In this document: piece after piece, positions 13,023-24,200 of the stretch
How the letters are laid out: each line of letters opens with the position of its first letter
Numbering within the stretch: position 1 is the stretch's first letter
NCBI GenBank assembly: GCA_034509735.1
Contig: JACGWO010000007.1
Location: 2,294,001-2,358,000 of the forward strand
DNA: 64,000 bases
Source: Sesamum alatum
Lineage: Eukaryota; Streptophyta; Magnoliopsida; Lamiales; Pedaliaceae
Reading direction: 5' to 3'
The notes under the pieces: model-generated
Seen by the model: only the letters and a program-made list of their open reading frames with translations
Database searches by the model: none
What the model was told of the DNA's origin: nothing
Made by a program: the position numbers and the translations under genes

Positions 13023-14473
13023 AGCCCGGATAGGTACGCCCATCCGCCTTAGCTGACAAGGAATGGAAGCAAAATATAAAACGAAACACACAAAAATTGT
13101 CAAAAAATTGAACTTTCAAAATGTGTAGTGGATCCAAATCCAAATCCCAATTATAACTTCTTTAATTATCCATCCATCCATTCGTTTGTTTTTCTTTATG
13201 ATAGACGCGCTATTTATCCATCAAACTGCTGTTGCTGCACTATCTTCGTTTGAATCACAACAGTAGATCTCATTGTTTTCATGGTTTTGTCATTTCAGTC
13301 AGGCTAGTTTGGTCCCTCTCCCGTGGGCTCGTAGTATCCAGAGCTCCACATGTTGGAGGAAATCGCTACAGATCGTGAAGCTTTTGCAGCCTCTCTTTAT
13401 ACATGGAGAACATAAGTTGGTATAGGCTTTTTCTAGTGGAATATCTCACTCAAGTTTCAAATGGTTAGTCAAAGGTATAGGTACGTCCATGTCGCCCGAG
13501 TGTAATTTCTTCCTTGCGTTTTCTCTATCTTTTGGCCTTCAAAAGTGTCCCACAACACAGTTTAACGGCTTGTCGCCACCGATAAATTAATTTATTCATG
13601 CTTTTCAGCATCTTGTGCAGTATCAATTTTGTTATCTATTCTTCATTATGTTTGTAAGAATGTTCATCATTCATATCTCTCCCAGAAACACATCACATGT
13701 TCTCCGAGTTGTTGTTTCTTACATAAATATAAACATAACATATGATCAAACGATCAAACTGTAGGAAATCTTGAGCCCAAACTATTGGGCTAGGGTTCTC
13801 GGCTTTGTCGTTGATCTTCTCCGCCGTGATGGCACTTGAGGATTCAGGCAGTGGTAGAGTCTCGGGAGCCATACCATCAGTTATTTATTTATTTATTATT
13901 TTCATATTTTATTTATTAAAGATGTGTAATAAATATTCAATATACATATATATGTGTGTGTTGAGTGTACTCTAATTATTAGTTATATTTTATTTTGTAA
14001 TTGCCAATTTGGTGGGAGAATTCTAGAATAATTTTGGATCATTTATTTGTTAGTAACACTATTTTTTATATTTAAAAGTCATGATGATGTTTTTTTTATC
14101 GAGTCTGATAAACCCAACTAGTATATCTTCGATCCTAGACAAATAGGTCACGAACGCAAAATAAACTTAACGATATAACCCAAAACATCATTTTTAGTTT
14201 GTGAGCTAATTCCCAATGATTTATCAAATACTTAACCGCAACAATGTTGTTATGGGCGACAATGACAGAGCATCTCGACCACATCCACAAAACTCATATC
14301 AAATGTTTATATCTAGTAACTTATCGGTAACTATAATAATTATATATTAAGCGTTAATATAAAATTTTGTATTTAATCAACACTTATTATTAAATTAGAA
14401 ATGGATAATATTTCATACGTTGGCGGAGTTTGAACTCATGAACATTGTTTCGAGTAACTTATTATTTAATGTA
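13023..14473. other. 3' UTR of the coiled-coil gene, then intergenic
   Basis: About 13023-13760 is likely 3' UTR and downstream sequence. At 13775-13880 there is a small island with GGGCTAGGGTT followed by a short open frame from an ATG near 13828 (MALEDSGSGRVSGAIPS). It then runs into TTATTTATT repeats with no exon boundary. It looks like the first-exon fragment of another gene but cannot be assigned. The remainder is AT-rich. Confidence 0.35.
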
Positions 14474-14752
14474 GGGTGAATCACATCTTTTGTCATATAT
14501 ATTAGCGTTTTTTTCAATTTAGTCTTATTTGTTATAATTTTTTCGTACTGTTCTTCAGAAGTTGAAAAATTTATCCTAGCTCTTATTACATTTTTTGTCC
14601 AATAATTAACGAAAAATGCTAACAACTCTGTTAATCATTGAACGAGAAAATGCACGTGGGACTAAAAATTAAGATAAAATTCAACCTATACGATGAAATG
14701 AGACTAAATTGAAGAAAAATTCAAACATATGGAACAAAAAATGCGATTTTTC
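14474..14752. mobile_element. MITE with ~55-bp terminal inverted repeats
   Basis: The left end begins GGGTGAATCACATCTTTTGT and continues to TTTTTTCAATTTAGTCTTA. The right end read in reverse (GAAAAATCGCATTTTTTGTT ... CTTCAATTTAGTCTCAT) matches it. The length is about 280 bp with no coding capacity. I did not find a clean target-site duplication. Confidence 0.6.
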
Positions 14753-15175
14753 TTTTATGTATCAAAGTTGTATTTTACAAAAATAATAAAATGTAACTAA
14801 TGAAATATTGATTAAAATAATTAATTATTTTAACTTTTAAGTGGACATCCCTTAGAGTCTGCTAAAAAAATTATGATTTTTGGATTCGGGATTCTTAAAA
14901 ATACTTATGGGTTCATAATTACAAAATAATAAAATTTACGTAGTAAATAGAATTTGTATAATATATTTAACCTGACACCAAAAACTAACGGAAAATAATT
15001 TTTATATCAATTAATAATTTGTCTAGTGAGAACCAACGGTAAAAACTCACCAAAGGTAAAAAAAGGAAAATGTAACCGTGGGTGATTTTTCTCATGTACT
15101 TATTAATTTTTTTAAAAAAATATAATAGTTGGAAAATGACCGTTAAAGCGGAAAAAAGTTAGTCCGCTGGAGCTA

Positions 15176-15206
15176 AAACCCTAGCCACCATTCACCCCTC
15201 TATAAA
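15176..15206 (+). promoter_or_regulatory. PRMT5 core promoter: telo-box and TATA box
   Basis: AAACCCTA (15176-15183) is a telo-box. TATAAA (15201-15206) sits 85-90 bp before the start codon, which leaves room for a transcription start around 15235. A second AAACCCT overlaps the TATA box. Telo-boxes are common in plant genes expressed in dividing cells. This is a motif reading, not measured activity. Confidence 0.6.
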
Positions 15207-15290
15207 CCCTGAGCCCTTCTCCAATCGACACACTCACAAGTCAGAAACCCTCGTTCTCTCTTCGCTCATAGAGAAAGGTAGAGAGAGAAG

Positions 15291-18200
15291 ATGCCGCTGG
15301 GAGAGAGATACGGCGGAGACAAGAGCGAGTCTCGGTACTGCGGTGTCGAGACGGAGTTCGACGATGACATGCCGAACCTCCTCTCCTTCAACATTCACGG
15401 CGGCTTCGATTTCGTCCTCGCTACGCTGGTCAGTTGTCGTCTCATTGTCTCTACTCTTTTTTTGGTTTATACGTTGCGCTTCTGTGCCTGCGTTCTAACG
15501 TCGCGTGTTGTACTGTCTACATTGCTTGTTGTACATTACTGTTCGCCGGTGAATGTCACATATGAACGTATTGATTGTTTCGTGGCTTTATATGAATATT
15601 TTTTCTAGAAGAACTGAAGGCCCTGGGGCGTTTATTATTCTCCAATTATAAACTTTGATGGCTTCGGTTTGCATTTTTATTCTCCAATTATAGAGGTCTG
15701 TAGTTCCTTTTGCTGCTAATCCACTGAATGTTTCTCCATCAACCGCCTTGTTATGCATCATTTTGCTCTCATGTCTCTTCTAACAAGTGGTTCGGTAGAT
15801 GCTTTTTGTTGTTGTTCTTTTGAGTTGAGAAGAATGCTTCTCTGTTATTTTGTATATGCTTCTTCACTAGCCAGTTTGTTGTAGAGTTTTTATTTTGTTT
15901 CTTACTTAACGGCCACAACCTTTTTCGGCTATATGTACTGAACAGTGATTTTGTTTCTTATACTGCTAATTCACGGTATAGTTCTCCATCTGCTGCCTTG
16001 TTATATGTCATGGTTCACATGGCTCTTCTAACAAGTTGTTAATTAGATAGTCACTGTTGTTGTACTTTGAGTCGAGAAGATTGCTTGTCTATTTTTATAT
16101 GCTTCTTCATTGGCCAGTTTCCTGCAGAGCTTTTACCTTGTTTCTTGTTTAATGGCCACGAGTCTGTTATGTGTCGTGGACAGTTGCTATGTTTCTTGTG
16201 CCAGCATAGTTTACTTCTAACTAATAACTCGTTAGATACTTGTTGTACTTTTAAGTCCAGAAGGTTGCTTTCTCTGTTACTTTGTATGTGCTTCTTTATT
16301 AGCTGGTTCTTTCAGGGTTTATATCTTGTTTCTTATTTAATGCACACAATGTTTTCTCTGTTATATTTCCTGGACCAGTTTTCTTTCTATGCCGATAATT
16401 TATAGCATAGTTAGGCCCCACCTTGTTAGTATCATGGTGCTGATGTCTCTTCTAACAAGTTGTTCATTAGATACTCATTTTATTATACATTCAGTTGACT
16501 TCTTGCAAACCATGATGCATCTCAGTTATTTTGTGTATGTTTTTTCATTATCCAGTTTCTTGCAGGGTTTTTGTCTTGGTTCTTATTTAGTGGCCACGAT
16601 GTTTTTCTGTTATGTGTCTTTTGTTTCTTATGCTCTTAATCACAGCATAGTTCTCCATCCACCTCCTTGTCATGCGTCATGGTTTGCATGTCTCTTTAAC
16701 AAGTTGTTCATTTGATACTCATTGGTGTTGTACTTTTAAGTTGAGAAGGCTACTTCTGTGTTATTTTGTGTATGCTTCTTGCGGAATTTTCATCTTGTTT
16801 TTTATTTTGATGGCCACAACATTTTTTCTGTTATATGTCCTGGACAGTGGTTTTGTTACTTATGTTGTTTGTATAATGAATGACTTCTACTAATCAACCC
16901 CAAATGACTTTTAACAAGGTCACTTGCTAGTTGCTAGAAGCTCATGGTTTTTCATGCATTGAGAAGTTGGTTGTTACTAAGCATTCACTAATATATGCCT
17001 GTATTCATGGTGATCAATTAGCCAATCACACAAACTTTTCTGTGTGTGAATGGTCAGTAAGTCACCTATAGCTTCATGTGCTCAACGGCCTCTAGTTACA
17101 TGTATATGGTGTACGCATCATACTGAAATGTATGATCTTCTCACATTTATCTCGTAGGCCGTTAGCCCTAAATTTGTTCTCCTTTATGTATGTTGGAGAG
17201 TATGGAGTTCCAGACTTCCAAATGATTAGAGTAAAGAATTAGTGTTTTCTTGCTTTCCCTCTGACATTCAGATGCATTTTAATCTACATGCATGATTTTA
17301 TTAAGTGATCATGAGAAGCTCCTGGAACAGGGAAGTGGGATAACCACTGTTTTGAGGAAATCAACAATTGGATCTTGATCCCATAAGGACTGTGTAGTTG
17401 CCTGATTTTTTAACAAGTGGTTTCTTGTCTCCTATATTTGAAAAATTGTTCTGCTTGTGGTGGCCAATTAGCCAGTCATACATCAGCTCAATGGCTGTTA
17501 TATCTGTGTGAATGGTCAGTAGGCTCACCTAGATCATGATGTTGATGACCTCCTTTTCGAGAGACTGTAAGTTTCTCGTTGTGGTTATTAACTACATCTA
17601 ACTTGTACGAACTGCATCGTTACTCTGTATTGGTAGATGGTAAATTAATGTTAAGAGTTGTATATTTTTATATAGATGGTATTGGGACAAGCAAATAACG
17701 TCACAGTTAGTAACATCCTCCTCTTCAGAATTGATTATGAGTTTGGACCTTAATGTACAAAAACAGTCATTATGCTATGTTGGTTGGAAGTGAATTATTG
17801 TTATGCATTTTTATATAAATGTTGCTGATATGAGTAATATCGTGGTGATCCATACCATCATTTTCAGTTTTTATTTTATTTGGGACTCCATGGGAACAAT
17901 GCACATATGGTTTGTTTTCACTCTGCTTTGGCTTATGAAAAGAATGGAATGCTAACAATTCCCATTTCAAGCAACCTGCCTTATTTATAAGTTTCATGAT
18001 GCAGATGGATCCTAATTATAGGCCTAGTCAAGTGGACGAGGACACTAGCAGATCACGTGCTCTGCCATTTGCTGGTTCAGACTTGGTTCTAAGCCCTTCA
18101 CAGTGGAGCAGTCATGTTGTCGGTTAGTACCTCTTCCCCGACTGCTATTATTCCTTTATATCTTGTTCCAAATCCTAATTAGGTCTCCTTATGACTCTGT

Positions 18201-21200
18201 TCTTTTAGATCTTTGTAGTTAACAGGCCTAGGTTTAACATTTTTGCTTGATTTGATAATCAGATACAATAGGATTTTCTTATTAACTATCTCTTAGGAAG
18301 TAAGATCTCTGGAGGTGTTCATTTTAAATCCATTCTTTATAAAATGAATCATTGGTAAGTTTGGTGAATAGATATAATGTGTTGCCAACTCGCGTAGTTG
18401 ACTATTTCATTGGAAAGCTCCGTTGACTAACTTCACCCTATATAGGCAAAATTAGCTCTTGGATTGACTTGGATTCTGAAGACGTGACACTCCGGAAGGA
18501 TTCTGAAATTGCATTGAAACAAGAATTAGCCTGGGCTTCTCATCTATCTTTGCAGGTGAATTACCATATGTATTGGAATATTATTACCTTGTTCTGAGTC
18601 CACATTTCCATCCATAATTGAGAATATTGTATTGTATTGTTCACCTCATACTCCTCACACATGTTTTCAGGCTTTCCCTTTATTTGATGGTCCTGTGACA
18701 ATCCATGCCTTTTCATTGCATGCTTGTGATCAGTCACTGTTGTTTTTGCTGCTTAAGAAGCTGAGATTTTCATTTGCAGGCTTGTCTCCTGCCTACACCT
18801 AAGGGAGCCTCTTGCGCTAATTATGCAAAATGTTTGAATCAGATTTTGCAGAACTTAGGCAGCATGCAGGTAACTTTGAACCATTTGTGCATAGTAATAT
18901 CATTTCTCCTTATTGGTTCCGTTGCCGGTTAATCATTGCATGTATGTTTTTGTGCATTCCCTTTCCCTTTTGTCTTATTATTTACTTCCGTATTAAAGTT
19001 GTGGCTTAGGATTCCACTGGAGAAGTCTGAGAATGACACAGAGGCCAGGAACCCAGATTATATGGTGAGTAAAGTTCATTAATGCCATTTGGCATGTTTA
19101 TCACAGTGAACAGATTGAAGGCTTTAAGGTGTTTGTTTTTATCATTTGGCATGGCTGATTTCTTATTGATTAAATCAGATCAATTTGACTCTTTCTGTCT
19201 TCTTATTCTCTTTTGACCTTGAACAATTATGTTAATGGTGATGTTGTTGTTTGAGAAACTAGAATGACCGCAAATGCTTAAGACTCTCATCTTTTGTATA
19301 CTTTTTCTTTTGTTTCTTCTCTGATTGTTGATATTTGTTTCACACTTAGCTTATTAATGGTGATATTTGTCTCATGCTTAGCTTATTGATGGCTTATTTA
19401 GTTAAATAATTCAAAATTTTTTCTTCTAACAAAATAGTGCATTTTTTGGGATATAACACTTTAATGCAAGTCATCATTGGCAACGACGACTTGCAATTTT
19501 TTTTTCTTTTAAATATTTAGGTAGAAGTCGTCAATGGCAAATGAGACTTGAAGTCGTCATTCCCGATGACGATTTCTATTTTTTTTTTAATTTTCAAATT
19601 TTATTTATTATTCGTTATAATTATTAATTAATTTAATTATAAATTTAAATATTTAACTAATTATAATCCTTAATAAATTTAGAGATGTACATACAAAAAA
19701 AATACAATCAACTATACAAAATATAATGAAAATACTTCAATTTTGCAATTATTAATTAGTATATTAAGTGAAGAATAATAAAAAAATTTGAAAAAAAAAA
19801 AAGTTGAGATCCATGATAACGACTTAAAGTCTCATATGCCATTGAGTACTTGTATGTAAATATTTTAAAAAAAGAAAAATTGCAGGTCGTCATTGCCAAT
19901 GATTACTTGCATTAAAAGTGTTATATCCCAAAAAATTGCATTATTTTTGTTACAATTTGTTTTCCGAATTATTTAAATAAATAAGCCTTTATCCTTTCCC
20001 ATGTAGACTTTTTTAACTTGAGCTTTACTCTTATGGCCCCTTTTATTTTCCATACAGGGTGAAGGTCATACTGATTCATGGGAATTATGGAATTCCTTTC
20101 GACTTCTTTGTGAACATCATAGCCAGCTTGCAGTTGCGCTTGATATTTTGTGAGCTTAAAATATTATGATTGCCAATAGTAATGTGTTGTTTATGCAATT
20201 TGCTGCCTGACAAAAGGTTTTTTCTTTATGTTAACCAGGCCCTCATTACCTTCAGCTTCTTCAGTTGGACGATGGTTTGGTGAACCTGTTCGGGCCGCCA
20301 TAATAAATACAAACGTACGATTTAAGTAGTACTTTTGTAGCCATTGTTGATGGCTGTTGCAAATAGTATTGCGGCTGCTTTTATTGCTACGGTAATGAGG
20401 AAAGTAACCCATAGAGAAGGGTTTTGTGAAAAGATAATATTAAAATAAAAAGACTTTGCTACTTTATCACATAGGTTATGTGTGTGAAACAGATGCGGCT
20501 GCCTGTCTGATCCCTTAGATTGAGTAATTCTTTGAAAGATTGCCTGTATTTAGGTTTTCGATTTCATTGTTGCTAGTACTCATCCTTGAGCAAAACATAA
20601 GAAGGACCGCGAACAAGAGAACTCCCTGCACAGTGCTTTATATTTCTTTGGCAGCTCGGTGACATCTATGTAAAGACTTGCTGAAGAAGTTATTCAACAA
20701 ACTGTTAGCGTAGCCTTGGCTGTGACGTAAAAAATATGAGCGAGTAAAGTTGCCTAAAATGAAAATTTGATATGATGAAAGGAGTACAAAGCGTCGGTAT
20801 CTACACATTGTCTTTTGTTTTCTGGGATTACATTATGTTCCTAATTTTTATGAAATCTCATACGCTGTTTTGTCCTGTAAATGCAATCTAATAAGTTACT
20901 ACTTTACACCTCAAGTGTATATCCATGTTCAGGTGTAAGTTTTTCATCATTTTTCTCACTGCTTTGAACTGCTGTGTTGCCAGTCTTTTCTAACAAATGC
21001 ACGGGGCTATCCTTGTCTATCGAAGCGCCATCAGAGAATAGTAACTGCATTTTTCGATCACTCAATTCAGGTAGTGTTATGACACATTACTTGGATTCTA
21101 ATTTTTTATCCTTCTAGGATGCTAACTTGCTGTGATACTTATTGGGATAAGGGAGTTTTCTTATTTACAGATCACGTGGTGTTTTTGCAATACAATACAT

Positions 21201-24200
21201 GCTGTTCGAATTTGCAACACCAACATAAAAAATGATGAATTTGATGACTTTTTATTGTGTCTTTTATTAGTTTGATGTTTTTCCCTTGCTGTCCAGTTTT
21301 TTCTTCTGTAGCCTAAGATATGAGTTGTCTTATGGATTCTTTCATCACAGCAGCAGATGTTATATCATTATGGATGATAGATTCAAGTTTAATAATATGC
21401 TGTTTCCTGTGGGTGTTATACAGGTAGTAATTTCCGGCCAACCAGTCCACAATGTACCTGTGGGTGCCTCAGGACCAAATGCTGATGATCATGTTGAGGG
21501 TAAGATTTTGTGAGCAAGGTTAAATTATACTGTATTAGTTGAGTATAAAAAATAAAGTGATGGATTTCTTGTTAACTTGACATAATTAATTCAGTCAACT
21601 CATTGTGTTGCTTGATGTTCTCTACTACTGACATTTTATCATGGCTCATTTAAGCATGTTTACAGTGATTCTGTTGCTCAGGTGGTTGGAGACACCCCTT
21701 AAAGTCATACTTGGATTATATTGCATTCCTATACCAAAAGATGGATCCCCTTCCTGAACAGGAACGCTTTGAGGTAGATCAAACCACTCTCATACAGTGT
21801 TGCCTTTTGTTTTCTTTATTTATTCTGCTTAACTTCCTTATTTGATTTACCAGCTTGGGTATAGAGATTATCTACAATCACCCTTGCAGGTGAGTTTCCA
21901 TGTTACGTTTGGCCTTTGTCAGCACTATTCTTTTCGACTTGGGAAATCTGTTGGTCGTTGATTCATAGAGTGCTGTTCGTCATACTCACCTATAGTTATC
22001 TTCTCACTTTGCAGCCTCTCATGGACAATTTGGAGGCCCAAACATATGAAACATTTGAAAAGGACACAGTTAAATATAGTCAGGTACATGATGATTTGTT
22101 TATAAATTTCGATAACCAGTAGATGGTTCATATCCAAAATGGCAACATCTACTTGATCATTATATAGTTTGTCTAATTTTTCATTTTGCATCCTGTACAT
22201 AGTTCATTTTACTTAAAAGAAAGTTGGATAGAAGAAGGAAAAGGAGTATTCCTCGTGCATGTTCCAAGTTTAGTGCCTAATTATGTTTATGGAACTTATG
22301 CCTTAATATCTGAGTCATATCATGGCAGTACCAAAGAGCAGTTGCTAAAGCTTTGGTTGACAGGGTTCCAGATGAAAATGCTTCTGCAGTGACAACAGTA
22401 AGTTGATATATTTCTGTGTTAAAAATCTTTATATTCACTTAGATAACCACTGGTGTAGTGTGAGTTGGACTAAGGTGTGGGCATTGTTGTGATACATTTC
22501 TTTCCCTTTTCTAGGTATTGATGGTTGTGGGCGCTGGACGTGGGCCTCTTGTCAGAGCATCACTACAGGTCTTTTTCCTTCACTGTGCCAATAGAATCTG
22601 TTGGAAACCAGAAAAAAACAATTTGATATTGAAGCACGCTAAATTTTTTTTCTTGCTTGTGTTTATACTTACTCATCTTTTTTGTTTGACAGGCTGCTGA
22701 AGAAACTGAACGCAAATTAAAAGTATATGCTGTAGAAAAAAATCCAAATGCAGTAGTGACGCTCCATGTAAGTTGTTGAACTTCTGGAATCATTTTCTGG
22801 AATCTAGTTCCACTACAGTGTAAAATGTATTCTGCTGCTTATTACTGCTGATATTCAACACCGCATCATATAATACTTTCAGTATTCTGAGCTTTGCAAC
22901 AGTTTTCATTTTAGGATATGCTTAAAGTTCATATATAATTTGAGAAAATGGGGTTTCTTTTTATGTATATTTGCATATAGTTATTAATGTAAGTTATGTT
23001 TCGATGATTTTAAAACAGAGTTTGGTCAAGCTAGAAGGCTGGGAAGATATTGTTACCATTGTTTCCAGTGACATGCGTAATTGGGATGCTCCAGAGCGAG
23101 CTGACATACTGGTGTCGTACTCATTTTGCAGTTAATTTAAGGAACACTATTAAAGTTACATTAATTTGGAAATTGCATCTAATAAGATTCTCTTGTTTTT
23201 AACTTAATGTAGGTTAGTGAGTTGCTAGGCTCTTTTGGTGATAATGAGCTCTCACCGGAGTGTCTTGATGGAGCCCAAAGATTTTTGAAGGAAGATGGAA
23301 TCTCAATCCCATCCTCGTAAGTACTGTGGTTCCCTTTTTCCTACTGAAGTGAAATTAGCTGTTAGAACAAAGGATCCATTGGCACAAAGACCATATAGGA
23401 TGTTTAATGCATGTTGCATTCTAGTCATGACATACTTGATGCTGGTTTAAAGTAAACTAATCTTCTTTAGGTATACCATGATTATAAAATGACCTGCTGG
23501 TTTAATATTATTGCATTTTTTTGTTAGCTTGGTTTCTTTCTGAATAAGATCTCCCCCTGCTATGCTTATGCAATTTCTGTAATGCAGTTGCTTATAAATC
23601 ATATTCAAAACTGCGGGTGGCAGTGTGAGATCGTTTAAGGATGATCTCTGTTGTATTTTATCCTATGTGAATATGTTTTGTACTACTTGTTCCATGATTC
23701 ACTTAAGTTGTTCAGTCAAGAAACTAATTTATGAGGATGCACTTACAAAGAAACCTACACAAACTGCTTTTGCATATTTTACTGTGTAATTAGTTAAACA
23801 AAGGCAACTGAGCAAAATTGCTGAACTTTTTAACATTGATTTTCTTGTGTTGTCTCTATCATTGGTAGAAAACTTATCTTAAGTATTTTCTAAGTTCAAT
23901 ATTTATCATACGGAATTCCTCTTTTCTGTGGCATTGACAGGTATACGAGTTTTATTCAACCTGTGACTGCTTGCAAACTTTACAATGATGTAAGATCCCT
24001 GGCATCCTGATTCTCCATGTCCAGTTATTCTTCTTTGTTTGTTATGCTTTTTCCTAGATTCCAATCACATACTCTCCTATGTTTATTTTGATGTACAGAT
24101 CAAGTCACATAAAGATCTTGTGCACTTTGAAACTGCTTATGTTGTCAAGCTGCATCGTGTGGCAAGACTTGCACATACTCAACCAGTTAGTTGCTTCTTG

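Noticed and set aside
16067..16893. Overlapping open frames with leucine/phenylalanine-rich products in PRMT5 intron 1
   Set aside because: They are T-rich tandem repeats read by chance. There is no family match and they lie in an intron.
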